A stretch of DNA of 64,000 nt from Pectinophora gossypiella (Eukaryota > Arthropoda > Insecta > Lepidoptera > Gelechiidae). This document shows, piece after piece, positions 20,763 to 29,405 of the stretch (position 1 is its first letter; every line of letters starts with the position of its first letter). The notes beneath the pieces were generated by a model. It saw only the letters and a list, made by a program, of their open reading frames with translations. It was not told where the DNA came from and made no database searches. The position numbers and the translations under genes were made by a program. The stretch is from contig NC_065420.1 in the NCBI RefSeq assembly GCF_024362695.1, positions 962,501-1,026,500 on the forward strand, read 5' to 3'.

Positions 20763-21221
20763 ATAATGAGTTTTATGAGTGCATAATAATAAAATGCCAC
20801 AATATAAAGTCGATGCGTTACAAATTGCAATATCTAAAAGTAACAAAAACAGCTTCAATTTTAATCAAACGTAATCCAAACCATTACACGAACGCACGAG
20901 TAGGTAATCTCCCAGCCTATTACACGCTCTACTAACAGATCAGATCAACTGACACAGTTCAATCAGTGAGCCAATCAGCACAGCACGGTCCTATATCGAA
21001 ATATGATCCGTGGACCGTTCACTAATCGTTCCTTCCACGCCACTGGTCCGTTTCACGTATCAATAGTCCGATAGCCCTAGGATATGTTTTACAATTTATG
21101 TCGATAGGTGCCCTTTTAACCAATGTCCTTGTGTTACAAACTAGTTTCAAGTTAAGACCTGGGGCATGATTCTCTAAGGAAAAACAGCGGTAGACATTTT
21201 ATTTGTTTAGTATTTTTAGTT
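20763..21221. other. unannotated sequence
   Basis: No gene or repeat recognised. A small GC-richer spot near 21000-21060 repeats GTCCG/GGACCG motifs. Confidence 0.35.
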
Positions 21222-21470
21222 CCTTGAACGTTGGACTCACGATCCGGAGGTCCCGGGTTCAAATCCCGGTGGCGACACACCACGGAAATGACTTTGTGAT
21301 CCCTAGTTTGAATATGATATTACAGGCTGATCACGTGATTGTCCGAAAGAAAGATGATCCGTGCTTCGGAAGGCACGTTAAGCCGTCAGACAGAGTACTG
21401 CGTGGCAGAAGGCAAGAGGGAAACCACTGCTCTATTTTTCCCTAAAAAATAGCATGGGGGATGCGTTGAT
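21222..21470 (+). mobile_element. tRNA-derived SINE with a fourth tail type
   Basis: The head keeps the anticodon-arm region (GGACTCACGATCCGGAGGTC) and the B box GGTTCAAATCCC. The A-box end is replaced or degraded. The middle and core (GCTTCGGAAGGCACGTTAAG) are clear. After the core the sequence switches to GAGTACTGCGTGGCAGAAGG, CAAGAGGGAAACCACTGC and a CATGGGGGATGC end, unlike tails 1-3. The start is approximate. Confidence 0.8.
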
Positions 21471-21949
21471 GTTTTGATTTTTTTTTTGATATTGATTTTG
21501 ATTTATGTTTCACAAAGATGTTTATCTTTCCCTAGTTTTGTGATTGATGTATCTTTTCTTATTACTATGCCGTAAAGCAAAGGTCTTATAAGTAATATTA
21601 TAATTCCTAAAAAGGAAGTAATATCTCGCATTCTATTTGAGAACCTTGAGAATAACTCATGCGATATTACACAATAATTTCAATGTTCAAATTTTGAATA
21701 TTACATTAAGCAATTGAAGTAAAATTTACAACTATTAATTAATATACCTTGCAATTAAGGAACCGGCAATTATATTTAGGCGTAATTTTATATTTATTAC
21801 TTGCAATAAATATAAAATGTAGGTTGATTGAGTTGATTTTCGTTATGGATAGATACTTGAGTAATAACTAAATAGTAAATTATGCCTAATAAAGTTACCC
21901 ATCACATCTCACATTTAAATCTGTCTAAAATTTTGATCTGTTCTTAAAA
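21471..21949. other. unannotated AT-rich sequence
   Basis: Begins with a T run. No gene or dispersed element was recognised. Confidence 0.4.
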
Positions 21950-22117
21950 GTCATCATCACTAATTTAAGAGCCACGCTCTTGTCGGTGTAACATTATCCA
22001 TTCTTGTCTATCCAAGACCAATTCCTTCACTTCCTTATAAGACACGACGTTCGCCGTCTCTTTAATCTGTTCCATGTAAGCTCTTCTTAGTCTTCCCCTT
22101 CCTCTCTTGCCTTTTTT
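21950..22117 (-). mobile_element. non-LTR retrotransposon C-terminus, family A, open to the stop codon
   Basis: Read on the minus strand from 22117, an uninterrupted frame of about 53 codons ends in TAA. It begins K-R-G-R-G-R-L-R-R, continues Y-M-E-Q-I-K-E and V-V-S-Y-K-E-V-K-E-L, and ends D-R-Q-E-W-I-M-L-H-R-Q-E-R-G-S. The basic G-R-G-R run and the terminal D-R-x-x-W are typical of the C-terminal region of RTE-like endonuclease/reverse-transcriptase proteins. A GATGATGA tail follows. The catalytic domains are absent, so this is a 5'-truncated copy. Its clean frame makes it the best reference for copies at 16080, 26090, 55623 and 59961. Confidence 0.75.
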
Positions 22118-22404
22118 AAAAAAGAAATGTAAATTAATTTTGTTTAAATTGTTGTATTAAAAGTCAATACTTCCAAATTGCAACTGCATTTTATATAGAT
22201 CATGACCTTATGACCTCTCTATTTTGGTTTATTTCTTTGCAATTTAAGACCTTTCAAATTTATTTATTTATTGATAAAAACCTACAGCTTAAATTAAAAA
22301 AAAAAACAAAATAAAATAAAAGTTCCATCAGGAATTGGACTGTTACATAAGTCAATTATAGGTGCAACATTTACATTTTAATTGGCGATATCCTTGATAA
22401 AGTT
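22118..22404. other. unannotated AT-rich sequence
   Basis: AT-rich, including an A run near 22295-22315; no recognisable feature. Confidence 0.35.
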
Positions 22405-22495
22405 TCAGTACGGTCTTCTCTGAACCGGCTTGTGTGCAAAGATTGATGAATGTGGAGGAAGCAAGAGAAGTGTGTCAGGATCTAAGGAAATAGGA
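22405..22495 (+). mobile_element. non-LTR retrotransposon C-terminal remnant, family B (copy 1)
   Basis: ACGGTCTTCTCTGAACCGGC, GATTGATGAATGTGGAGG, AAGCAAGAGAAGTGTGTCAG and GATC match the elements at 56334 and 58072. One frame reads M-N-V-E-E-A-R-E-V-C-Q-D, but this copy loses the conserved W and the 3' terminus. It is the oldest-looking of the three. Confidence 0.65.
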
Positions 22496-22965
22496 TTCAA
22501 GATCGAAGTGTGTACAGGTTACTAAAATTCCACATCTCAGTAAGGATCCTATCACTCTAGGACACCAAGGTTGCGCCACGAGTAATTATTCGGGATTCGG
22601 TTGTTTGCGAAACAAGTTAAGGCAGTTTATTCAACTGCATTCATTTATTATATTATTTTGTTGGTGGCGCAAGGAAAGTGTCGTAATGAGATATGGTTAA
22701 GGTAAGTATCTTCAAAGACCAACAGGCAGCATGTACCGATAATGGTTAATCTGTACCGTACAGTAACGGTACCGAGGTACCGGATTACACCATCCCTCTG
22801 GTACCGTAATCCCAAATTAAATCCATAAATACATTTTGGGGTAGCGTTGCGTAAGGGTGCTCCCTTCGCATCATTTTAGTTATGAGAGTTGTATGTCTAA
22901 AGTTATTATTACATTTCTGTTATTGAAAGAAATAAATACTGGTTTGTGTGTGTATGTGTTAGTTA
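22496..22965. other. unannotated sequence with a GTACCG cluster
   Basis: No gene recognised. Five GTACCG/CGGTAC motifs occur within 22736-22805, including two GGTACC palindromes 8 bp apart. Their meaning is unknown. Confidence 0.35.
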
Positions 22966-23064
22966 GCAGTTGTAAGCTCACCTAAACAGAAACATAGCTG
23001 GCGAGGAATAGGTGCTTCTATTGTACCTACCCTTCGAGGAAACAGGCGTGACGCTATATGAGCT
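22966..23064 (+). mobile_element. retroelement 3' fragment, family E
   Basis: GTAAGCTCACCTAAACAG, GCTGGCGAGGAATAGGTG, CCTACCCTTCGAGGAAACAG and GCGTGACGCTAT resemble 55478-55590 and the 3' part of 28995-29345. The element is a tail only, without coding sequence. Confidence 0.5.
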
Positions 23065-23076
23065 TACCATAATATA

Positions 23077-23270
23077 GAATAAATTATTGAATGTAGTTTT
23101 CCCAAAATTAAATAATTATTTAATAAAAGTAATAATAATTAATATTTTTTATTATTATATTTAATTTAATTTAATTATATAAATATAATATCATGAAAAA
23201 TAATTGTTTTCTTTTTATTTTTTAATATTATTTAAATTTTGGAAAACTACATTCAATAGGTAATTTATTC
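23077..23270. mobile_element. AT-rich MITE-like inverted-repeat element
   Basis: GAATAAATTA (23077) and TTGAATGTAGTTTTCC (23087-23102) pair with GGAAAACTACATTCAA (23241-23256) and TAATTTATTC (23261-23270). Only a 4-base insertion on the right interrupts the pairing. The interior is almost pure AT with further partial pairing. The element has no coding frame; the target-site duplication was not resolved. Confidence 0.65.
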
Positions 23271-23326
23271 TTCTAAACAACTAGATAATTGGTGAAATGT
23301 ACCCCTATTCTAACGTTTATATTATT

Positions 23327-23743
23327 ACTAGCTTTTGCCCGCGGCATTGCTTGCGTTCAATTCGGGGTAACACGGTTCCCCTTTCCTGACGTACCAATTT
23401 TTAGCTTCCTACCTTGAAAACTGCGTAGAGACCCATATAAAATTTCACTCCCGCGGGTTCAGGGCAAATTTCCAAAAAAAGGACGACTTCTTTTGTAAAT
23501 ACTCACAAAAAAAAATTAATAGTCCGCTTACCAATTTTTAGCTTTCTACTTTGAAAATTGCGGAATGCTCCATCCACCCCGCATTTTAGGGCAGTAGGGG
23601 GTTAGAAAAAAACAAAAAGCAACCTATCCCTTCCCTTCAACTATCTCCACTTAAAAAATACGTCAATTCGTCCCTCCGTTTTGCCGTGAATGATGGACAA
23701 ACAGACACACATACACTTTTGCATTTATAATATTAGTATGGAT
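23327..23743 (+). mobile_element. dispersed repeat, TTTATAATATTAG-ended family (copy 3)
   Basis: Begins TACTAGCTTTTGCCCGCGGC and ends CAAACAGACACACATACAC, TTTTGCATTTATAATATTAG and TATGGAT, the same ends as copies 1 and 2. At 417 bp it is shorter and lacks the long tandem arrays. Two CCAATTTTTAGCTT-type motifs suggest one internal duplication. It encodes nothing. Confidence 0.72.
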
Positions 23744-24142
23744 GATCTTCTTGCTACTGTAAAACATTTACACAAATAACACATACAATCAAACACTCCA
23801 CAAAAGTCATAAAAAAGCGCTTGGAATCTTCATTTAATTCCTTTAATAACTCATTCGTCTCATTTAAAACTTTATAACTCAATTATACAGCAACAATGGC
23901 GGGTGAAGTGCAAATAAACGATTACATCGTACATAATTGTTCTTGAACCGATTATAATTTAACTAAATACAGCGTTTTTCGACTAGTGTTCATTATACAA
24001 ATCACGCACTATATGGGAGTAGATAGGATGCATGGTGAACAAGAGATAGCGATTCAATGAGCGGTTTTGATACTTTATTTTTGGTATTTAAGAGCATTGT
24101 TACAGTCACTATAAACCGCTCTTATCGAATCCCGGTGGGGTA
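23744..24142. other. unannotated sequence
   Basis: AT-rich spacer. No gene or dispersed element was recognised. Confidence 0.4.
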
Positions 24143-24466
24143 TCTTCTTCTTCTATCGTATTAGTTGTGAGGTGGATTACCAACCCCATCAACACTGGTG
24201 TCAGGCTTATTATGGAGCCGCCATAGGCCCCTGACATGACTCATGTAACGACAGCCTACTTACATCAGTATGTAATAACCGGAACCAACGGCTTAACGTG
24301 CCTTCCGAAGCACGGATCATCTTACTTTTGAACAATCAGGTGCTCAGCTTGATTACAGCACCAAACTAGGGATCACAAAGTGATTTTTGTGATTTGTCAC
24401 CACCGGGATTCGAACCCGGGATCTCCGGATCGTGAGTCCAACGCTCAACTACTGAACCACGTAGGC
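24143..24466 (-). mobile_element. full-length tRNA-derived SINE, tail type 1
   Basis: On the minus strand the head has the A-box region GGTTCAGTAGTTGAGCGTTG and a B box GGTTCGAATCCC in an intact T stem. Middle, core (GCTTCGGAAGGCACGTTAAG) and type-1 tail ending CGATAGAAGAAGA follow. Its pol III promoter boxes are among the best preserved here. GGTGGGG occurs just outside both ends and may be a partial target-site duplication. Confidence 0.92.
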
Positions 24467-24489
24467 CTGGTGGTGGGGATATAATTTTC

Positions 24490-24603
24490 CCTTCGCGGGT
24501 TGGAAGGTCAGACAGGCGGACGCTTCTGTAAAAAACCGGACTTGTCAAATATTCAAGTTACGGTTAGCGGACCCTGTGGAAAACGGGATAATGCTAAGGG
24601 ATG
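24490..24603 (+). mobile_element. non-LTR retrotransposon 3' fragment, family C
   Basis: GGTTGGAAGGTCAGACAGGC, CTTGTCAAATATTCAAG, GCGGACCCTGTGGAAAACGG and GATAATGCTAAGGGATGA match the minus-strand fragment at 9577-9670 and extend it to a GATGA end. It lies directly beyond the head of the SINE at 24143-24466. No reliable frame remains. Confidence 0.55.
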
Positions 24604-25070
24604 ACGCAATTTCCAATAAAACAATTTAAAATACAATCGTGAACTTATGTCGTGAGTTATGCAAAAGGCTTTCATATCACAGCTAAACATACGTTAACAG
24701 AACTCTTTTAATTTAGACGTCAAAATGGCCATAAAAAGCCGCGTAAAACATGACATAACTGACCTACCCACAAATGTTAATAAAACTAAGGTTTGTTAAA
24801 CATTACACTTGAGAATTGCTCAAGCAAGTTATTGTAAATCTTATCACGTGACTTAGTGTAAACTAAACTCCACACGTGGGCAACGTGTAACTTGCTTGGT
24901 ATTTATAATCTAGTATAATTCTGCTACTCATTACTTGCGTTTTGACTATGTGGAGTTTAATTACCGCAAAGTCAACGAAAATTCCGTCCTAAGTAAGGAC
25001 TATCCGATGTACCTAAAGATTTAGACAGCGATCCCGTAAGGAACAGAAATAAGAAACAAATAGAAATAAG
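24604..25070. other. unannotated sequence
   Basis: AT-rich spacer; no gene or dispersed element recognised. Confidence 0.4.
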
Positions 25071-25618
25071 AAAGAAAAATCGTTGCAGTAATTTTTGTAC
25101 TAATAATTTTTGGACACGAAGATTGGGCAAAATAACATTTGTAGGTACAATAAGTAATTTCTAGCTTACTTAGAAGTATTTAAAGTAGGTATACCAGATC
25201 AGCGACCTCCGCCAAGTTCAAAAGGATTATGACAATCAACAGTGACAGTGATAAAAATGTATGGAATTAAGGTGACATGTCAATCTCATACATTTTTATC
25301 ACTGTCACTGTTGATTGTCATAATCATTTGCAACTTGGCAAAGGGGGCTTTGCAAAGTGTGGTTGGCCAAGTTACAATATAGATTTCGAAACATAACAGT
25401 GTAATGTACAAAAATGTATGAGATTGACATAGGTGACATAAACTGACATACCAATCGAATTTATATTTTTATGACTGTCACTGTCTGTTCTAGATCTGTT
25501 GTACCTACTTTAAATACTTCTAAGTATGCTAGAAATTACTCTTTGTACCTACTTTTAGTTATTTTTTCAAATCTTCGTGTGTTCTTAGTACAAAAATTAC
25601 TGCAACCATTTTTGTTTA
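25071..25618. mobile_element. nested foldback element: long outer arms around an inner hairpin
   Basis: The outer arms of about 130 bp (25071-25200 and 25492-25618) are reverse complements with few changes. Landmarks: TTGCAGTAATTTTTGTACTA with TAGTACAAAAATTACTGCAA, and CTTAGAAGTATTTAAAGTAG with CTACTTTAAATACTTCTAAG. Between them lies a second inverted repeat with perfect 38-bp arms (25226-25263 and 25287-25324), extended by weaker pairing to about 25209-25340. A third reuse of the same motif (AAAAATGTATGAGATTGACA) follows at about 25410. No transposase is present, so this looks like one foldback inside another. Confidence 0.85.
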
Positions 25619-26039
25619 CATACCAGTCTGTGTTTTTAAATGTAACACAACCTCGTATCACGCTGCACGCACCCAAAAAACCTTTTCAAAAACAGCACGG
25701 CGTAACCTCCACAGAACCTTCAACGAATCATATTATTTAAACTCATTTCGTAACTCTATAACCATCCATTGAACAGATAAAAATCTTTAACAGAATTACT
25801 TGCGTGTTACCACTTCCATGTTCTAAATTTGGTAGACTTATTACCCTGCCGGATGGAAACGGCCCTCGCCTCGTGTTCTGTACAAAAAAGTTGTGTTTTT
25901 TAAAACCGTTCGCGTTTTAATCTTTATAGAACAATAGACGCGTGAACAGCAATTACCGCGTCAACGATTCGGTCGTCAAGACTTTATGCTTTGTCCGGGT
26001 CTGAGCGAATAGCGTGTCGACGGGAAAAAAACAAAATTT
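25619..26039. other. unannotated sequence
   Basis: No gene recognised. A GC-richer spot at about 25855-25885 shows no wider structure. Confidence 0.4.
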
Positions 26040-26080
26040 CTTCTTCTATCGTGCAGGTTGTGAAGTGGATTACCAACCGG
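26040..26080 (-). mobile_element. SINE tail-1 terminal fragment
   Basis: The plus strand reads CTTCTTCTATCGTGCAGGTT and GTGAAGTGGATTACCAACC, the reverse of the extreme 3' end of tail type 1. It stops where the retrotransposon remnant at 26090 begins, so the two are fused or one inserted at the end of the other. Confidence 0.7.
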
Positions 26081-26089
26081 CAAATATTG

Positions 26090-26312
26090 AGATTATTGAA
26101 GACAGAAGAGGCAAGATGATTGGACATTTAATAAGATATGACGAATTTATTTTAAACATCATAGAAGGGAAGATAGAAGGAAGAAAGGATGGGTAAGACC
26201 AGGAAGAGATTACATTGAACAGGTTAAAGACTGGGTGAACGTCGTGTCTTATAAGGAAATTAACGAATTGGCCTTTGATAGACAATAGCGTGGCTCTTAA
26301 ATAAGTGATGAT
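26090..26312 (+). mobile_element. non-LTR retrotransposon C-terminal remnant, family A (longest copy)
   Basis: The frame reads D-R-R-G-K-M-I-G-H-L-I-R-Y-D-E-F, then N-I-I-E-G-K-I-E-G-R. A frameshift near 26187-26193 leads to G-R-D-Y-I-E-Q-V-K and N-V-V-S-Y-K-E-I-N-E-L. This extends the C-terminus seen at 21957-22117 towards the N-terminus. A stop falls just after the final D-R-Q, before the conserved W. The end is GCGTGGCTCTTAAATAAGTG and GATGATGAT. Upstream catalytic domains are missing, so the copy is dead. Confidence 0.75.
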
Positions 26313-26627
26313 GATATTTCCTTTTAGCTTCTGGGTCATCATCACCACACTGTTATTAATGGAATCAGCACAACGTGTCTTCCACTTCAATGTATCTTTG
26401 TTAGTCATTTCAATGTTCAAAACCTAGCTACATTATCGCTAAATAGCGTTTTGTTTTAAATCGCTCATAGTTCTATTCGAAAACTACTACTCTCCACTCA
26501 CTCTCTCAATCTACTTTAGTCTAGTCCTGTAGAAGGGTAACTCTTCACCTCGCGCCTATCGGAATACTTTTCGGACGCCGAACTATACTTTATCTCTCCT
26601 CTTTCTCCGTACCCCGAAAACATCTTA
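26313..26627. other. unannotated sequence
   Basis: Pyrimidine-rich towards 26480-26610 on the plus strand; no gene or dispersed element recognised. Confidence 0.35.
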
Positions 26628-26851
26628 GGGTTCTTAGAGACGAACTGCAAGTTGTGAACGGCAGAGGCTACTTCAGCCGTCGCCACCTGTCAACGGCTGC
26701 CGTTGACAAGCGACAACTCTGACAACGAAACACGTCGCAACTGCAAACGTCACCACCTCCCGGCGGCAGCCGTCGACGGCATCCGTCGACGGTTAGCGAC
26801 GGCTAAAGTAGCCTCTGCCGTTCATAACTTGCAGTTCGTCTGTAAAAACCC
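26628..26851. mobile_element. MITE, PIF/Harbinger-like (TTA target-site duplication)
   Basis: The 224-bp element is flanked by TTA at 26625-26627 and 26852-26854. Inverted termini begin GGGTTCTTAGAGACGAACTG (left) and GGGTTTTTACAGACGAACTG (right, read inward) and run to CAGCCGTCGC/TAGCCGTCGC, about 57 bp with few mismatches. GGG termini with a 3-bp TTA duplication are characteristic of PIF/Harbinger elements. The centre is GC-rich with repeated CCGTCGACGG palindromes. There is no transposase frame. Confidence 0.82.
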
Positions 26852-26854
26852 TTA

Positions 26855-27296
26855 GTGCTTAAGTGTGAGTGTTCAACGCTTTCCGCTGAATCGCTAACAC
26901 AGCGACGGGTACCCCAGAATGAGATGTTGAAACGTTATATTATTACAGTACGTGTGTATGTTTAGTATGAACTTGTAAATGTCTGCTTTCGTATATTTAA
27001 TGATACGTTTTGTTTTGAAGGGAATGCCGTGATAACATTGTTCTGGAGGTGAATTTGGAATTTTAATCGCGATTGTGATCGTGTAACAGTTTAGCTAACG
27101 AGAAATGAGGTCTGGTTGGATTCGTGTTATAATTTTGTGAGGTATTTTCAATGATTTGACAGGCACTGGGGGCTTAATGTTACGATTAAATAAATCGTAT
27201 ACTAAAACACTTTTCACAATTCTTTTTTCAAATTATCTTTTTGTGTTAGGTAATAGTGCTTCGGATGTTGCACCGTTTGAGTTCTTTATCACATAT
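26855..27296. other. unannotated sequence
   Basis: No gene or dispersed element recognised. Confidence 0.4.
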
Positions 27297-27420
27297 CATA
27301 AGCTCATGACTGCATCAGAGTTGAGGTGATCAGAGGTTCATCCATCACAAGATGAACTTAGTACCCACTCCTCATCGAGCTTTATATTATACCAACGTGA
27401 TAGGTAGTGAGCCGTATCCC
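27297..27420 (-). mobile_element. non-LTR retrotransposon 3' end, family Z (copy 3)
   Basis: Plus-strand GCTCATGACTGCATCAGAGT, GATCAGAGGTTCATCCATCA and AAGATGAACTTAGTACCCAC are the reverse of the family's 3' end. ACCAACGTGATAGGTAGTGA marks the 5' part. The copy keeps more upstream sequence than that at 7037. Confidence 0.7.
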
Positions 27421-27478
27421 CGTCTAAAATGTTCGAGCCAACTGTATTTATTGAGTTCTGTATCTTATTTTAAAGCTT

Positions 27479-27680
27479 CTTCTTCTTCTATCGCACACGA
27501 TCCAACCCACAGGTTGTGAGGTTGGATTACCAACCCCATGAACCCTGGTGTCAGGATTGTTATATACTGCAAAAGGCCCCTGACATGGCTCATGTAACGA
27601 TTACTTACTTACATCAGTAAGTAGTAACCGGGGCCAACGGCTTAACGTGTCTTCCGAAGCACGAAAAAGCTTTAAAGCTG
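27479..27680 (-). mobile_element. 5'-truncated SINE (tail type 1) with 12-bp target-site duplication
   Basis: The minus strand has the core (GCTTCGGAAGACACGTTAAG), GTTGGCCCCGG and tail type 1, but no head. ATTTTAAAGCTT occurs perfectly at 27467-27478 and 27681-27692. About 18 bases of extra sequence (AGCTTTAAAGCTG-like) lie at the 5' side inside the repeat, probably a non-templated or duplicated flank. Confidence 0.8.
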
Positions 27681-27692
27681 ATTTTAAAGCTT

Positions 27693-28213
27693 GTTTTAAG
27701 GAGACAATTAGGCATTACATCAAATTGTATTAATAATGAAATCACGAATCATTTAACGTCTTTTAAAAGTCAAGCCATAAAAAACACTCCAAGAAAAGCA
27801 ACTATAATAACTTAATGCCCAACATTTTGAGCGTTTATTTCATCTTTCACATTAAATAAATTTTATTCCGGTCCGCACCTACTAAGTAATTAAATGCACT
27901 TATCCGTTTCATCTACAGGCGATAAATGTTATCTCTAAAGTAACTTCATACTTATTACAAATCGCCTCTGCAGTAATATGCCATCAAACTAGTACAACAA
28001 CATTTATCCAAATAAGGACACTATATAACTCAGTTCTAATCTATTTGCATTTTGACATTATGTGACCGCTACCTAAATGTGGAATAAGGGGGATTCACGC
28101 TTATCGGATTTGATCGAGCGGTTGAAACGCAGTTATCTGAAAGGAAAGAGACAGGAAATCTGAAAAGAAAATTGTCTTTTTCGGTTATTTATCATCCAGA
28201 GGTTTGTGTCCTA
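27693..28213. other. unannotated sequence
   Basis: AT-rich; no gene or dispersed element recognised. Confidence 0.4.
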
Positions 28214-28225
28214 ATGGTCCTATCC

Positions 28226-28444
28226 GACAAAAAAAAGTTTTCATCTCGAGCTCCTCCGTGCTTCGGAAGGCACGTTAAGCCGTTGGTCCCGGCTACATGG
28301 CAGTCGTTAATAACCATCAATCCGCACTGGGCCCGCGTGATGGTTTAAGGCCCAATCTCCCTATCCATCCATAGGGAAGGCCCGTGCTCCGGCAGTGGGG
28401 TCGTTAATGGGCTGATTATGATGATGATGATGATGATGATGATG
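28226..28444 (+). mobile_element. 5'-truncated composite SINE (tail type 3) with 12-bp target-site duplication
   Basis: Starts in the A-rich linker of the tRNA/5S SINE (AAAAAAAAGTTTTCATCTCG, then AGCTCCTCCGTGC). It continues through the shared core and the type-3 tail: GCAGTCGTTAATAACCATCA, CACTGGGCCCGCGTGATGG, CCCTATCCATCCATAGGGAA, then GGCAGTGGGGTCGTTAATGG and a (GAT)n run. A perfect ATGGTCCTATCC duplication lies at 28214-28225 and 28445-28456. The full head is preserved only in the copy at 54953-55250. Confidence 0.9.
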
Positions 28445-28456
28445 ATGGTCCTATCC

Positions 28457-28994
28457 ACCACAATAAAAAAGAAAATCTACAGTTCTTAGGTACAATTTTA
28501 CCCAATCGGGTGTGCAATATTACATAGGTACGTACTTAAATATTACAATTACGATTCGTTACTATATGTTGCTATGGTAATGGCCGCGGTTTTAATACAG
28601 TCTGCAATCTCCCTAAGCTAAGCGGCTGTAGCGTACGTGTCAAAACGTATAACGAAGGTTATAACGTCGCCTACGCCAACCAGCGCCATATAAGGTCACA
28701 AACCCAAATTCGGACATGGTCAAAAGTCATCTCTTTTTTATTTTGTCTCGTTATAGACAATTTATATTGAAATCGTTTATTTGACTTCTGTTTATTGGCT
28801 ATTTGTGTTTTTTTTTCGGATTTGAAATAGATGTTTTGATACTTAATCTAGCTATTGTTTTTTTTTTACGATTGTATAATGAATTGTAAATTTATATTTA
28901 CTTTTATGAGTTTTATAACTTTTTTTACTTATTTGAGATTAACCTGGTTATTATTATCCACTATAAATCTACTGAAGTAAACCATGGCGATAGG
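28457..28994. other. unannotated sequence
   Basis: No gene recognised; T runs near 28808 and 28858. Confidence 0.4.
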
Positions 28995-29345
28995 TTTTTT
29001 TTACCTTTGATGGGTTTGCTCTTGGCCCAAGACTTGCCCGAAGGCATTGACGAGGCCTAAGATGGAGCGAGCTCGCCCAGAAAGTGCCTGTTCACTCAGG
29101 CCTTGAAAGCACCCGGGTTATATGCATTTGGAAATACAGAAGACAGCAAAGGATTTCACTCCCTCTAGGCTCTAGTACTATTACACCTCTGTCCACCCCT
29201 TCGGGACTACAGGCGTGATGCTATTTTGAAATTCATGTATATCTCACCGCCTTAAATCAGGGATGAGACTCCTAAGGGAGGCGCTGGTATGAGACCAGAG
29301 TAGTGCCACGATTTGTCTGCTGGAGTGTCAAGAAGCAGAAAAGGA
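28995..29345 (+). mobile_element. retroelement-like dispersed repeat, family E (longest copy)
   Basis: GCCCGAAGGCATTGACGAGG, GATGGAGCGAGCTCGCCCAG and AAGTGCCTGTTCACTC form a GC-rich body. CACCCCTTCGGGACTACAGG and CGTGATGCTATTTTG form a 3'-type end shared with 22966-23064 and 55478-55590. A further piece with CTCCTAAGGGAGGCGCTGG follows. No frame is convincingly coding. I recognise the body as repetitive in Lepidoptera, but the family is not assigned. Confidence 0.5.
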
Positions 29346-29352
29346 TTGCAAA

Positions 29353-29405
29353 ACAATCAGGTGATCAACCTGTAATGTCCTAACCAACCTAGGGACCACA
29401 AAGTA
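29353..29405 (-). mobile_element. SINE middle-region fragment
   Basis: Plus-strand ACAATCAGGTGATCAACCTG and TAATGTCCTAACCAACCTAG with GGACCACAAAGT reverse-match the SINE middle. Head, core and tail are absent. Confidence 0.75.

Noticed and set aside
28416..28444. (GAT)n run as an independent microsatellite
   Set aside because: It is the 3' tail of the SINE at 28226-28444, inside the target-site duplications.
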